In this document: positions 25,367-37,214 of the stretch, piece by piece
How the letters are laid out: every line of letters begins with the position of its first letter
How positions within the stretch are numbered: the stretch's first letter is position 1
Assembly: GCF_011075055.1 (NCBI RefSeq)
Contig: NC_058154.1
Span: 9,989,620-10,053,619 of the forward strand
Reading direction: 5' to 3'
Length of the DNA stretch: 64,000 nucleotides
Source of the DNA: Mangifera indica
Taxonomy: Eukaryota; Streptophyta; Magnoliopsida; Sapindales; Anacardiaceae
Program-made: the position numbers and the translations under genes
Notes under the pieces: model-generated
Seen by the model: only the letters and a program-made list of their open reading frames with translations
What the model was told of the DNA's origin: nothing
The model's database searches: none

Positions 25367-26650
25367 ATGGGGGAGAGTCAGAATCAAGCAGCAACAACAA
25401 CTTCAAGATTGGGGATAAGAAACAGCGGTGGAGGCGAGATCGTTGAGGTCCAAGGAGGTCACATTGTTCGCTCAACAGGAAGAAAAGACCGCCACAGTAA
25501 AGTTTGTACTGCAAAAGGCCCTAGAGATCGCCGTGTTCGGCTCTCAGCTCCTACAGCTATTCAGTTCTACGATGTTCAAGACCGCCTTGGCTACGACCGC
25601 CCCAGCAAAGCCGTAGATTGGCTTATCAAGAAAGCAAAAGCGGCCATTGATGAACTTGACCAGCTACCTCCATGGAATCCAGAAACTGTAACTACTAGTA
25701 TTACCACTACTGAAACAAGAAAAGCTCAACAAAATGAAACAACAAATCAAGATAGAGACTTTCAGTTTCCCAGGAGTTCAGAGGCTGCAATGGGCGGTGG
25801 TCGTGGTAGTTCTGATGTTCAAAATCTTAATATGGTTGAAAATCCGAACCAAAGTTCGAGTTTTTTACCACCATCTTTTGACTCAGATTCAATTGCTGAT
25901 ACAATCAGGTCGTTCTTCCCAATGGGTGCTACAGCCGATTCACCTTCATCTATTCAGTTTCAGAGTTACCCACCAGATTTGCTTTCGAGGACTACAAGTC
26001 ATAGCCAAGATCTAAGGCTTTCGCTCCAGTCATTTCAGGAGCCAAATAGTTTTCTTTCACAGCATCAACCACATCACCAGGCTCATTCTCAACACCAACA
26101 ACATACCAATGAGCAAGTCCAGATTTTGTTCTCTGGAACAACCCCACTGGGGTTTGATACCTCTTCTGCTGGGTGGTCTGAAACTGAGCAGCAGCATCCC
26201 CATCACCACTCTGCAGAAATGTCCAGGTTCCAGAGAATTGTTGCTTGGAATAATAGTGGAGGTGCTGATACTGGTGCAAGTGGAAGTGCTACTCGTGGTC
26301 GTGGAGGAGGCTTTATGTTTAATTCACTGCCAACTCAGCCACCACTGCAGCCCTTATTCGGCGGCCAAAGCCAGTTGTTTTTATCTCAGAGGGGACCCCT
26401 TCAGTCCAGCAACACGCCTCCAGTTCGTGCTTGGATAGACCAGCCATTTACTTTCACCAATGACCACCAACATCATCATCAAATTCCTCAGCAAACTACC
26501 CATCCATCTGTGATATCCGGCATTGAATTCACCTCTTCTGTTGGTGAGTTCTCTGGATTTCTCATTCCAGCACGAATTCAAGGCGAAGACGAGGAACGTG
26601 ATGGTATTCACAACAGGCCATCTTCTGCTTCCTCTGATTCTCGCCATTGA
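25367..26650 (+). CDS. TCP4: CIN-class TCP transcription factor, TCP4-like, miR319-regulated
   Basis: A nuclear bHLH-type DNA-binding transcription factor of the class II CIN clade, known to restrain cell proliferation in leaf margins and to promote maturation. It is a single exon of 427 aa, close to Arabidopsis TCP4 (420 aa). The N-terminus has [20 protein letters not shown]. The TCP domain spans about residues 40-98 (basic region [17 protein letters not shown], then helix-loop-helix through [15 protein letters not shown]). It is followed by Gln/His-rich sequence and the conserved FQRIVAWNN and C-terminal [10 protein letters not shown] miR319 site lies at 26389-26409. ATG 25367 is chosen by comparison with family N-termini, though the frame is open further upstream. 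One oddity is Pro at residue 62, where I recall His in close relatives. Confidence 0.95.
   Translation: MGESQNQAATTTSRLGIRNSGGGEIVEVQGGHIVRSTGRKDRHSKVCTAKGPRDRRVRLSAPTAIQFYDVQDRLGYDRPSKAVDWLIKKAKAAIDELDQLPPWNPETVTTSITTTETRKAQQNETTNQDRDFQFPRSSEAAMGGGRGSSDVQNLNMVENPNQSSSFLPPSFDSDSIADTIRSFFPMGATADSPSSIQFQSYPPDLLSRTTSHSQDLRLSLQSFQEPNSFLSQHQPHHQAHSQHQQHTNEQVQILFSGTTPLGFDTSSAGWSETEQQHPHHHSAEMSRFQRIVAWNNSGGADTGASGSATRGRGGGFMFNSLPTQPPLQPLFGGQSQLFLSQRGPLQSSNTPPVRAWIDQPFTFTNDHQHHHQIPQQTTHPSVISGIEFTSSVGEFSGFLIPARIQGEDEERDGIHNRPSSASSDSRH
26389..26409 (+). promoter_or_regulatory. miR319 target site in the TCP4-like coding sequence
   Basis: The 21 nt GAGGGGACCCCTTCAGTCCAG is complementary to miR319, with an unbroken match over CCCTTCAGTCCA that covers the seed and cleavage position. 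The mismatches fall mostly at the 5' end of the site, as in known TCP targets. It encodes the usual QRGPLQSS peptide, at about residues 341-348. Confidence 0.93.
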
Positions 26651-28407
26651 ATGACCTCAAATACCGTAATCCTTGCCCTTTAAAGGTCTTACCTTCAATT
26701 CCCACTTTCAAAAATTTGTTCTTTTCAACTGTTATTACCAATTTTTACATAGCTTTTGATTTTAATCATATTTCAGGTCTTCTTGAATCTTTACTAAGAG
26801 ATTGATGTGGAAGCTGCTTTGATGGATTGAAGACCAGTTAAGAGGGAGATTTGGATCGTTTTTAGTTCAATGGCCTTAACTGTGGAAGAGGAAATCTGGA
26901 TGGATTTCAGGTTTTTCATTTCTCAGTTGTTTAGCTTCTATAATTCAGTTGATTAGGATTGTATCTTGGTTTTGAGTGAACTCTTAGAGCTCAACTGTGT
27001 TTGTTTTCTGTTGGCTTTCTATGTGTTCATGTTGCCAGACTTTTTTTTGCTATGGTTGTTTGTGTTTTTCCTTCTGTTGCTAGTTTGCTATTAAGAAACA
27101 AATTTGGTTTGTGGTTTGTTATAGTGTTGATTTGATATGTTGCTCAATTGGAACAAACTTGATCAGCAGAATCTGGCACTGTTTCTATAATTCTAATGGA
27201 ATAAGGGTAGCCACAAATCAATTGATATAGAAAATTTGATAGTGTTTTTACTCAGTTAACCATACTGTATTTTTTTATCTGGGAACAAAATGAGAGAAGC
27301 AAATTAATGCCCTTTTTCCTTTGTTTAGAAATGGTCCATTTCTCATCATATGAAGGATAGAGTTCTGTTCGTGATTGGTTTGTTGCTTTACTGCTTTTCC
27401 AATGCCTCAATAACTTTCTTAAACCTGCAAAAAGAATTGAAATAGCACTGGCCTTTTACATCTCTATCATGCCCATGATTTTGGGAGCATACATTGATAA
27501 GTCATTTTCCGTGAATAGTAGAAGTTGCTGGGGAAGGAGTGGATTGGACATTTTCCAGAACTACTTCTTCTGTGTAAAAGATTGAAATTTTGTAGTGTCA
27601 TGTACTTTTTATATTGCTGCTCTTAGCTTCTCAAGTATGCTCGATGAATGTTAACTGGTAGCTAACTAATCTAAAGCAATAAAACTGTGTGTATAAATGA
27701 CGATGTGTCACCATGTGTTTGGGTGATTTTGAATTACAGATAAAATAACACCAAAATAGATATTTACATATCTATCGTTTATGCACAAATTTGTGCTCAT
27801 TGTTTGCGTACATACTGTTACTCAATCTGGAAATAGAACCCAATGCACCCTTTAGTGGAAGCTGAATAGTGAAGATGCTTTTTATCAGTGGTTCAACCAA
27901 AGCAGTCATCTTGGTAGTAGTCCCAATTACAAAATTCTGTAGAACCTGAATCCTCACATACTTGCCCATGAATTAAGAGTATAGAACTATTACAGATACA
28001 AAATGTTATATTTGTGAGTGTTAAAACCAGATCGTGAGGAATCCAAGGTCATTATCTTATAATGAATGAGCAAGTTAAGATTAATTTAGAAGGAAGACCA
28101 AGTGGGGCTAAGTGGAGAACATCTGCAGGAGGAACCATGAAAGGGGATGGGATGAACACAAGTCCAAATATGGAAAGAGTACAAATTTGGATACCACCAC
28201 CAATATGATACTTGTCCATCTGTAAATGGTCCCTTACCCTGTAAATCTCAGTGCCTAAGAAAAATTTATCGAAGTCTAGCTGGGAACTTTTATTTTTGAT
28301 AGGAGAAAAAACAATAAAGAGGGGAAAACAATGCAAAAGCTTGTTATGCAGTGATTGTGACATCTGCTTTCTTGTGGTTGGTGCTTCTTTATGGTTGGTT
28401 GAAGAAT
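26651..28407. other. 3' flank of the TCP4-like gene
   Basis: Likely TCP4 3' UTR and spacer; AATAAA-like signals occur near 27678. One short MITE is present. Small minus-strand frames at 27772-28460 are AT-rich and have no recognisable protein content. Confidence 0.5.
27674..27768. repeat. palindromic AT-rich MITE, short copy
   Basis: AATAAAACTGTGTGTATAAATGAC... GTGTCACCATGTG ... GATTTTGAATTACAGATAAAAT: left end, left arm and core only. Confidence 0.45.
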
Positions 28408-28423
28408 GTTACTCCAAAGGGCC

Positions 28424-28652
28424 CCAAGGGGTAGCTTGAGTGACAACAGAGAGGGTTTCATGTATAAGAGAGCAAGAGTTCAAATCCCGTCTGATAAAAT
28501 TTTAAGATTAAACATTTGACTTACCAAGTGCAGTGGTGACTTAAACTCGTGACTTATTTGGTGTAGTGATTGTGGGGTCAGTCACTAAACCTAGGATTTT
28601 ACCTGTTCGGCCTCGAAAGGATGGTCCAACTCGGGTAAAAAAAAAAAAAAAA
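28424..28652 (+). mobile_element. tRNA-derived SINE with poly-A tail and target duplication
   Basis: A Pol III A box (TAGCTTGAGTG, within 28431-28444) and B box (AGTTCAAATCC, 28477-28487) lie at the usual spacing near the 5' end. A ~140 bp body and a 17-base A tail follow (ends 28652). GTTACTCCAAAGGGCC directly precedes the element (28408-28423) and GTTACTCCGAAGGCC directly follows the tail (28653-28667), a target-site duplication of about 15 bp. Other copies lie at 33143 and 49262. Confidence 0.85.
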
Positions 28653-29317
28653 GTTACTCCGAAGGCCTTCCAGGTTTACATTAACAATACAAAAGATTAT
28701 TTTGCTGGATGATACTGAGGAAACTGTACAAAACCATATCAACCAGAGGGCCCATTATTAATTGTTCAATATATTCCTTGTTTCTTAATGAAAGCAAATA
28801 TTAAATTCAAAATTTGGCAGAGATAACAGTCTTCATGAGTTTGATCAGTATGTGTTCAATTTTCTTTCATAAAGACCAAGATAAGATATAAATTGTGAGA
28901 TGAAATATAAAATTTTCTTGCTAGTGGTTGTGCTTGTGCTACATTGTAGTCTACTTTTTTGAATTGATCTCATGTACCATTTGGATCCTTATTGAAACAA
29001 CAACAGAAACTTGTCCTGATAGAAAAATCTAAACTGTGGAGATTCAGCATTTTCCATTATCGGCTAGATGTCATGCACAACATTCAATAAGTTACAGGCA
29101 TGAGTTTTGTAGGCAATAAAAAATTACACATTCATTCTATAAATATATGTATTCACAATGTATACAACTGTAGATAAAGCAATCCAAGATATTAGAAGAT
29201 TTGTTTTCTTACTTCACAGTCTACATGGGAAAAAAATTCACACCAATCCACCTGAGCAAAAGAAAACACAAATCCAAGAGGGCAACTATAAATTTTTGTC
29301 TCTCATTTGCCAAGCTA

Positions 29318-32300
29318 CTATTGAGTCTCTTGGGCAGCTTGGTTTTCAGCAATTTGGTTGTTGGGTGTTTTCTTTGCTTTTGCAGATTTATTCCCATTTG
29401 ATGAAGCAGGTTTATTTGAGACTACTATTAACTTCAACTCTGGCTGGTTGGTGACTTTGTCTCCATTGATAAGCTGCTTGGTCTTGATTTTCTTTGTGTT
29501 GATGGGCTTGGCATTAACCCTGACTTCCCAGGGCCGTGCCGCGATCCATCTCTCCATCCAGCTCCAACCCCAGTTCTCTTTGCAAATACTGTAATAAGCC
29601 TGCCCCAGATACTGGGTAGAGTTTGCTCTCCACTGCAACACAGGCAAAATTTAACACAATCTGTAAGTATCAGATGAAGATGGCAATGTCAATGTTTTCC
29701 ATAGCAGGCAGATGGACCTGGTGAGAAAATGCATACGCCATTGCTCGCTCACGCTTAACCACAGCCTCTTCTCTCTGTTGTATCCTGTAAAGAATTTCCT
29801 CCATGGTTTCAGACCCATTATGCCATTCAACCTGGTGGGAAAGTTAAATAACTGTTTAAGTAGTTTCTGAAGTAATTAAAAATGGTGATTAAGCGTGAGA
29901 GGATCTTTATGATATGCAATGCAAGCCTATCAGTTTGACATCAATGGCTCAAATGCAAAAGCTGGTTGCTAACACAGAAGTCAGCTACAGCCGAATGATC
30001 TACCACACCATAGGACAATTACGTTTTTCATTAATTGCATGGTGAGAATTCCAAGTATTCAGCAGCATCTTTCTCTGTTAAAACAAACTTGTTATCAAAG
30101 CCATTGATGTTGGCAGGTAAAGATAGCAATTCCACCTGCGAAACTGGGTTTTCAACCCGCTCCTCTCCAAACGGAGAGAGAATACTCTGATAAAATTGGA
30201 GATGGGAATAACTAAAATCCCCACAGTTGGGGATGGAGCCAAGATGAGGATAAATATATTCTCGGCCCCTCTCCTCCCTAATTCATTCATATCTCTATAT
30301 ATATTCTCTAAACGTTTATATATTGAATTAATTATAAATGTTTTGAATTGTTATAAATATATTTTTGAAATAAATAAAAATTTCATTATTTTTCTATCGA
30401 AATAGAAGGGGAAAGGGGGAAAGTGTAGAAAACTTTTCCCACACGGATGAAAAGCAAAGGGGAGATAAATTTTTCTGCGAGGAAGGAACAAAGATTTTTT
30501 TATCATCATCTCTGTATCAGGACGAGGTGGAAACGGTTTTTCCTGCTGGGCCAAAGATTCTGACCCATTGTCATCTCCATTGGCAAGGCTCAAAGTTCTA
30601 GTTATAGACTACATTAGGCCTTAAAAGCTATAACTTAATTGGCAGTGATGGCAGTCCAGAGAGCAGTACCTCTAACTCATGAAGTTTAGCCTCAAGTTTC
30701 GACTGATTCTCTAGCTTCCTTTGCCTCAGCCGGCCTTCCATCACCATGCAAAGTCTGCGGTTTCTTATTTGTGCCTGCACGTTGCACCATGAATGAATGT
30801 AGCTTAATGCATTTGATGTTTGCTTTTGAGCAGTTTGGTCTTGAATCAAGATATGGAATCTGCCGGCGCTCCTGATCCGGCAAATCAACTTTCTTGCCTG
30901 CAAAAATCAATGGGTAACAAAATCCGTACACTTAGATTTTTTGATAACAAGGAATCTATTCAAATTGAATCATTCATTCATGATTAAACCAAAGTAAAAT
31001 TTTAGTTTTAGTAATTAATTTCAAATACCAAATAATTCAAAATTCTTATTTTGATTTGACACTAACAATTTTCGAATCCAAACCCTCTCAGAATTATTTG
31101 GGGGCATGTATACACTTGGTTTATTATTTTTTATGTTGAACATTTTAGTCTGGAGGGGAAAATGTCTCACACATTAACCAAGTTTGAAAACTAGAAAACG
31201 ACTTCCAAGTTAAACCTGCTGTCATTTGAGTGAAATTATTACATACGACAAGTCAATTACTGAAAGATTGTGAGACCGCATTGTCAGACAAGTAATAGCC
31301 TGGTTGACAAAAGACGGCGGATCGTCTGAAGTAAAATTCTAGGAAACTACATGCCGTTCATTTAAGGAAATGTGCACGTGTCAAAGCACTGAGAAAAGCA
31401 GAGATCAAATCACATGATATTAATGTGCCTTGGTAAACCATGAGATAAGTAACTTACCAAGAGTAGCTGCGGTTATTTGATCAAATCAAATCGAAATTAA
31501 ATCTAAACATTTTTTAATTAAATTTGATTTAAATAAAAAATAATTTAATTTAAGGGTAATTCAAATTTAGCTTGAATACAAAATAATTCAATTCAAATCG
31601 ATAGTTTAAATTTGTATTTCATATTCATGATTCTAGTCGTAGCTTGTTTACAAATTAATATTGTGTTATTTATTATTTAAGTAAAACAACGTTGTTTTGC
31701 AATGAGTCACAAACTTATACCATGAATTTAAGTTACGAAATTAACTTATCAATTTAAACTATGAATTCAAACTGAACATAAAGAAATAACCCTAACTATA
31801 GATTTAAACTATGAATTCAAGTTAAACTTAAACTAAACCAAATTAAACACCCTCTAACACGAGTTTGACTTGGTTAAAAAAGACCAATCAAATCTTTTGA
31901 ATCAAATTTGACTTAAATTCAAACTAAACTAATTTTAATTAAATTGAACCAAATCGAGCTAGCTTTTGAGAGCAAACCTGCTGGATTCGTATCCAACCCT
32001 AATAGGCACCATTATTACCCATTTTTGGTGTGATGTGTATATATATATATATATATATTTATATATTTTATACTTTGGAATTTAAGTCTTTTTAGGATGC
32101 AATCTATATCCTTGATGAGATCTGAACTAAACGATGTTAATATAAATTTAATTTGTGATCTAAAAACATTTTTCAAAAATGAAATAACTTGACATTCAGG
32201 GTTACCCTATATGCCCGGAAAGCCTTCTGAATCCGAGTTGCAGCTTTATCTTCAATCGATTTTCTGCGTAAACCAGGGCTGCCTTGTGAACCTCCATTGA

Positions 32301-32508
32301 CAGTACTGTTGGAGTCATTCGGATTCTCTCCATTTGATTTTTCAGAGGCTGAATGCACCTGCAAACCAAATAAACCACTGACTTAACAAGAAAGAAGAAA
32401 GCAAAAATAAATATTAACTATGAATAACAACAATATAATTACCTTTCCTTGCTTGTGTTTCAATCTTTTAGCGCAAACCAATGACCTAAGCCAGTCCCCA
32501 GAACCCAT
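29318..32508 (-). CDS. IQD10: IQ-domain (IQD) calmodulin-binding protein, IQD9/IQD10-like, five exons
   Basis: A member of the plant IQ67-domain family, which binds calmodulin and commonly localises to microtubules, membranes or the nucleus. Coding exons: 32508-32443, 32358-32206, 30897-30670, 29831-29718, 29632-29318. All junctions are in frame and give 291 aa. It starts MGSGDWLRSL, typical of this subgroup. One IQ motif, AATRIQKAFRAYRARK, lies at about residues 60-76 and spans the exon 2/3 junction, a position characteristic of IQD genes. Family blocks follow: YIHSWCNVQAQIRNRRLCMV, LEAKLHELEVEW, REEAVVKRERAMAYAFSHQW and NWGWSWMERWIAARPWEVR. The tail is basic. The exon 4 donor (CAG/GTCCAT) is weak. 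Intron 3 contains a block at about 30105-30595 that looks inserted. The upstream leader is pyrimidine-rich on the coding strand. Confidence 0.92.
30105..30595. mobile_element. insertion-like block in IQD intron 3
   Basis: Flanking intron sequence is ordinary, but this block has paired C-rich and G-rich words (CCCCACAGTTGGGGATGG; CGGTTTTTCCTGCTGGGCC) and a central AT-rich part. This suggests an LTR or MITE remnant. Ends were not resolved. Confidence 0.3.
32036..32058. repeat. (TA)n microsatellite in IQD intron 2
   Basis: Pure TA tract. Confidence 0.85.
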
Positions 32509-32640
32509 TTCTGTTGAGCTGACAAAGAAATGGAGGAGATGATGAGCACACCGGAAGAAAGAAGTGGGAGATGCACTGAGGGTATGCTTTGGGAAGATGT
32601 GCTGAGTTGTAATAATAAGTTAGCTTAGAATTTAAGAAAA

Positions 32641-32668
32641 GCCAGAGAGAGAGAGAAAGAGAAAGGTG
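32641..32668 (-). promoter_or_regulatory. pyrimidine-rich (CT)n leader tract of the IQD gene
   Basis: The plus strand reads CCAGAGAGAGAGAGAAAGAG, so the coding strand carries a CT-rich tract about 140 bp upstream of the ATG. Such tracts are common near plant transcription starts. Confidence 0.4.
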
Positions 32669-33142
32669 CAGCCATGGTTGTTGGTTCACTGTATTATTAC
32701 GCAGATGCCAAACTGATGACATTTTAACTAAAATGAAGTTTGAGTTTGATCTTTTGGAAGGTGAGCAATCAACAGCATTAGTCAGAAAGGCACGCACGAA
32801 AACTGAGATTACACACAGATGTCCATATGCCAGGTTCTCATGGTAACTGGGAATGCGGGCCATGTGGCTGATTAGTTGATTACTGATTAGCACGTATTTA
32901 GTGTTAGTTTTGATATGGCTTTTTCCAAATATAAAGTTTATGAAAAAGAGAATTCAATTCTGTCCAATCATAAATTATGCACAACACTAGTGTTGATGTG
33001 ATGTACTACATGTAATATTCATACCTTGATCAAGCAATAACATAACATATGACTATCCAGGGATAATTTAAGTAATAAAGATGAGAATATATCAATAGAG
33101 TATTCGTCGTTGGTAAAATTTTCAAGCAGTATAATCTTAATT

Positions 33143-33310
33143 GGTAGTTTGAGTAACAAAAGATAGAATTTCAAGAGTTTATAAATTCAAGTTTCCTTGG
33201 AGAATATTTTAAAATTAAACTTTTAACTCATCTACTCTGGTAATTATGAGATCGGTCACTAAACCTGAAATTTTACTTATTAGATATGATTAGTTTGACC
33301 TCAAATAAAT
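33143..33310 (+). mobile_element. degenerate SINE copy, same family as 28424
   Basis: GTAGTTTGAGTAAC matches the A-box region; the 3' body (GGTCACTAAACCTGAAATTTTA, GTTTGACCTC) matches the intact copy. The B box is mutated and the tail is reduced. Confidence 0.6.
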
Positions 33311-33502
33311 AATTTAACTAAAGCTAGATTCTTCGTTGTAAATAAAAATTCAAGGAATGTAATATAGCACGTATGCATGACATAACATGGTTATTACAAA
33401 TGGTATATGATGGTTGGCGCATTATGGTTGGATATATGAACTTAAGTTGGTCCCTCTACGGTAAATAAAATTGATACTCCCAAAGATAAAACTTTTTTCA
33501 AT

Positions 33503-33670
33503 AAAACTATTTATATTTACTTTGAATACACAAATTAGTACATATTTGATATGTATCACAAGTGATTGGATGATTTTAAATTAAAGATAAAGTAACATCT
33601 AATCAAATGATGATATATATAAGTATATATTTATTTGTATATTCAAAATAGGTATACATAGTATTGTTCA
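33503..33670. repeat. palindromic AT-rich MITE, near-complete copy
   Basis: Begins AATAAAACTATTTATATTTA; core GATTTTAAATTAAAGATAAA; ends with the mirrored TATTCAAAATAGGTATACAT. Confidence 0.6.
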
Positions 33671-35329
33671 ATATTTTTTTAGTAAGTTAAGGATAAAACT
33701 GATAAGATCAAGGGGAATAAAAATAAAATATGAGAAATCAATTAAAAAATAATAAAATCTAAGAATAAATAATATAAAATTTTAGAAGTTATATTAACAT
33801 TTTATATATATTTAAACTAATGATTTTCAAATCTAAGGGAGGTCAGTTGTCCACCCTTAACCTCGTAAGCCCACTACTAAGTAAAAATAAAATAAAATAA
33901 AATTATGCAGCATGAGAAAACCATAGATGTTGTTTCATGTATGTGCGATATATATCATAATTAGGAAGCTAGTTGGATGGATCAATATGCATATGTATGG
34001 AGGCATGTAAAGTGGCTCCATAGAAGAATTTTTACAGCTGTTAACATCATGTAAAGTGGCGCATATCGTAATTAATGTATAACAAAATGTCATTGAAACA
34101 TTCTCACACTTAAAACATATATTAGGGTAACGATTAAACTGAATTGAATCGAGTATTATTAGATTTAAGTTTGTCTCGTTAGGGTAAATATAGGGTTTGA
34201 ACTTGAGCTCAAACTCAACAAGCTCATGAGTTACAAACTTGAGTTTGAGTTTGAGTTTGAAATAAAAATTGCTAACTCGAGCTTATTTTAAGATCAAAAG
34301 GCCAACAATAATTGTTGACTTAACTTGTAAGGGCCAAATTACTTGAGTAAGCCTTGAGAAAGACTCAAACTCAATTCGACAATAGTCAAGCTAAACTTGA
34401 CTTAACACGAGCCAACCCACAAGTAGTTTGTAGCTCGACTTGATGGAAGTGTGGATTCATGAAGCCATTAGTTGTGTAGACTTAATAAAGATTTTTCACA
34501 ACTATAAGCATGATGTAAATTGATATTGAGATCGAATTTGATACATATTAGTTGTGTACAGACTTTGTGAGCACAATTAAAGTATTTAAATGATCTTCAA
34601 TTAAAAATCCATTTTTATATAAAATATTAAGCTCACAATAGGAAACAAATGAACAACAAAAAAGTAAATGAGACATATAGTTTTTACGTGGTTCGACTGT
34701 AAACATATTTTATATCTATGAGACCTAATTCACTCATATAAAATACATTAAGCTCATCTAAACGTCAATTAAAAGTAGGAATTCAGTTTAAACAACCGAG
34801 TTCACAAGCTCACTCTATTAACTCTTAAACTCTCTCAACAAGCACCCCGTTTTGAATATAGTTCAATCTCCTTTGAATTTTTAAGTTGAAAACCCTTTTA
34901 ACTAGTTAGTTGAAATCTTTTTAATCCTCATATCAGGAATACGTATTGATGATTTGTATAAAAAGGCAAACCTGCCAAAAGAAACTAAAGAGAAAATCAG
35001 AGTAATTTGACAAAGTAATAAGCTGCAAAAACAAAGAAGAGCCTAACTAAAAATATAGGAAAATCCTAGTATATGAAAAACAAAATATTTAGGCCTTTTA
35101 AAATGGAAAAAAGGAGGACCATGTTTATTATCATCATCTTTGATCTCAAGGGATGGTAACATTCTCTTGCAGAAAATAACACAACTGTCTCTTTTCGTAA
35201 TTAAAGTAGATAAGGATAAATCCCATTAATATCCAACAAATAATGACAAAAATAATGTTAGGTTTTAGATATGATCAATATCCAATATCCAATAAATAAA
35301 TATAAAAATAATAACATATTAAAATAAAA

Positions 35330-35485
35330 TAATATTACATATATCTATTTTGAGTATATAAATATGTATATATTTATGTAATTAGATATTACTTTATTTT
35401 AATTCAAAATTATTCAATCACATGACGTTAAACATTAAATATATATCTATTTGTGTACTCAAAATGAATATATATAATTTTATTG
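35330..35485. repeat. palindromic AT-rich MITE copy
   Basis: Core in the reverse sense (ACTTTATTTTAATTCAAAAT), with both outer arms, ending AAAATGAATATATATAATTT. Confidence 0.55.
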
Positions 35486-35844
35486 ATCAAAATAATGTCA
35501 TATCAAAATACAATGGTCAAAATAACGTTATCTCAAAAAACAATAAACAAAATACTGTCATAAAAAAATTAGTATATTGTCATATCCAAAAGATAAGATT
35601 CGTGTTTAAATATATGATCACATAATACATCATGTGTATACACTACATTGCAAAAACACAAATAAAATAAGAGATCCCATGAAAGAAAATTTCATAACTA
35701 TTACCATGATAAAATTTGATCTTGTCACAATTGTGAACGTCATGTTAATTGATCCCATTATAGAAATTTCGTAACTATTAACATGTTGTAATAGGGTTAA
35801 TATATAGTGCAAAATTTTCACAATTGTTGGTATAATATAAATGA

Positions 35845-36025
35845 AGAGTAATGTTATGTGTACAAATAACGTGTATAACTTTATGCATAAATAATAATAT
35901 GTCATTATGTGATTGAATAATTTAAAATTAAAGATAAAATAATATTCAATCATATGGTGATACGTTATTATTTGTATATAAAGTTATACATATTATTTAT
36001 ACACATAATTTTATTGATAAATGAA
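35845..36025. repeat. palindromic AT-rich MITE, near-complete copy
   Basis: Left end AATGTTATGTGTACAAATAA; right end ACACATAATTTTATTGATAA. The ~75 bp arms pair with few mismatches around TTTAAAATTAAAGATAAAAT. Confidence 0.65.
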
Positions 36026-36229
36026 GCTATGCATACTACTCTAGTTGTGTGTCATGTGGACCAATTGATGCTTGTGTCAACAAAATCTTTGTGGTTGGCT
36101 AGGTCCATCATAAAAAAAATATATATTTATTTGTGGTTAGACAAATTCATATGCATTTTTGAAAAAAAAAATGTTCGATCATAATTGGCATAAAAAGAAA
36201 ACAGTGATCGGTTAGAGCCAAAGCAAAAT

Positions 36230-36303
36230 GGTCCTGGCGGGGCTCGAACCCGCGACCTTCGGCTCATAAGACCAACGCTCTAGACCAACTGAGCTACGGG
36301 ACC
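36230..36303 (-). tRNA. tRNA gene, anticodon read as UAU (Ile)
   Basis: The minus strand gives a 74 nt cloverleaf: acceptor GGTCCCG/CAGGACC, D arm GCTC...GAGC, anticodon arm TTGGT-CTTATGA-GCCGA, variable AGGTC, and a perfect T arm GCGGG-TTCGAGC-CCCGC. The seven-base anticodon loop puts UAU at 34-36, hence isoleucine (AUA). There is no intron and CCA is not encoded. A TTTT Pol III stop follows one base after the 3' end. Two points weaken the isotype call: base 37 is G rather than the A expected for a U36 anticodon, and position 6-67 is a C-A mismatch. Confidence 0.88.
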
Positions 36304-36437
36304 ATTATTGTTAAATTTTTCTGCTTTAATTATTTATCACTTTATAATACTGGCCTTTTTCTGACCTCTTCTAACAAGATAGTCAAAAGGATTAGAAAAT
36401 TGAAGAGAACATGAAGTACAAAGCTTAACTGATTTTA

Positions 36438-36924
36438 GGGGAAGTTTGGCACTGAGAGATTAAAAATTATTTTAGTAATATATATTTTTTATTTATATTA
36501 CTTTGTTTGATTGGTAAGTAATAAAATATTATAGTAATATTTTATTATCAATAGTGATATGACAGATAATATAAAGAGTAATTTGATTATCACATCTACC
36601 TTAGGTATTAAAAGATTATCAAGGTAATTTTGATTTTATTATAACTATATTTTTATTTTTTAATTTTTTTAAGAAAAAATAAACTCATTTTCAATTAATA
36701 TAACAAATAACATAATTATACTTAAGGATATTTAAGAAAAATAATATATTATTATTATTTTATTACCTTTGACCAAACATAATAATTATTTATATATATA
36801 TCAATTTTTATTAAATTTTATCAAATATAGTAATAATTTATACTTAGTAATTCTTAAAGTAATTTATCTTTAAGGTAATTTTTCAATTTTGATAATAAAA
36901 CATTCTCTAAAACCAAACATCCCC
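36438..36924. mobile_element. Tourist-like (PIF/Harbinger) MITE with TTA target duplication
   Basis: Ends are GGGGAAGTTTGGCACTGAGAG and, inverted, GGGGATGTTTGGTTTTAGAG. TTA sits directly outside each end (36435-36437 and 36925-36927), the usual 3 bp duplication of PIF/Harbinger elements. The ~490 bp interior is AT-rich with no transposase. Confidence 0.75.
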
Positions 36925-37214
36925 TTAAAAGTATATAATATGGTGGTAATTTGCAGAGATAAAGATGGTTCCATGTAAGATAACTACACAATATAATATC
37001 AAGTAAATTATCCATTCCAATAGCCAATGAAAGATTAAATACAAACTAATAAGAGACAAAGGGCTTTGTTTCCATGATATTCCTTTCTTTACACTCAAAC
37101 AATTCACTAAGCACAAGAAATGTGCATTCAAAATGCATATTTAATTAGTCCTACTCCTACGATAAGAAATCAGTTGCTCTTTCAAATTCAACTAAATCCA
37201 AATTTATTAGTGTA

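Larger units (their letters stand above)
32670..36229. other. intergenic spacer between IQD gene and tRNA
   Basis: No gene recognised. The spacer holds a second SINE copy and three palindromic MITEs. It also has a block at 34640-35240 with ACGTGGTTCGAC and other words seen in decayed Copia-type LTRs, and a block at 34130-34450 rich in GAGTTTGAGTTT and CTCGA words. Confidence 0.55.

Noticed and set aside
24825..25514. 229-codon minus-strand open frame over the TCP4 leader
   Set aside because: It is the complement of CAA/CAG/CAT repeats, which make few stops on the other strand. The sequence is low complexity (runs of Leu and Val) with no recognisable domain.
28424..28500. A second tRNA gene
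   Set aside because: A and B boxes are present but there is no cloverleaf or acceptor stem; the tail, body and target duplication show it is a SINE.
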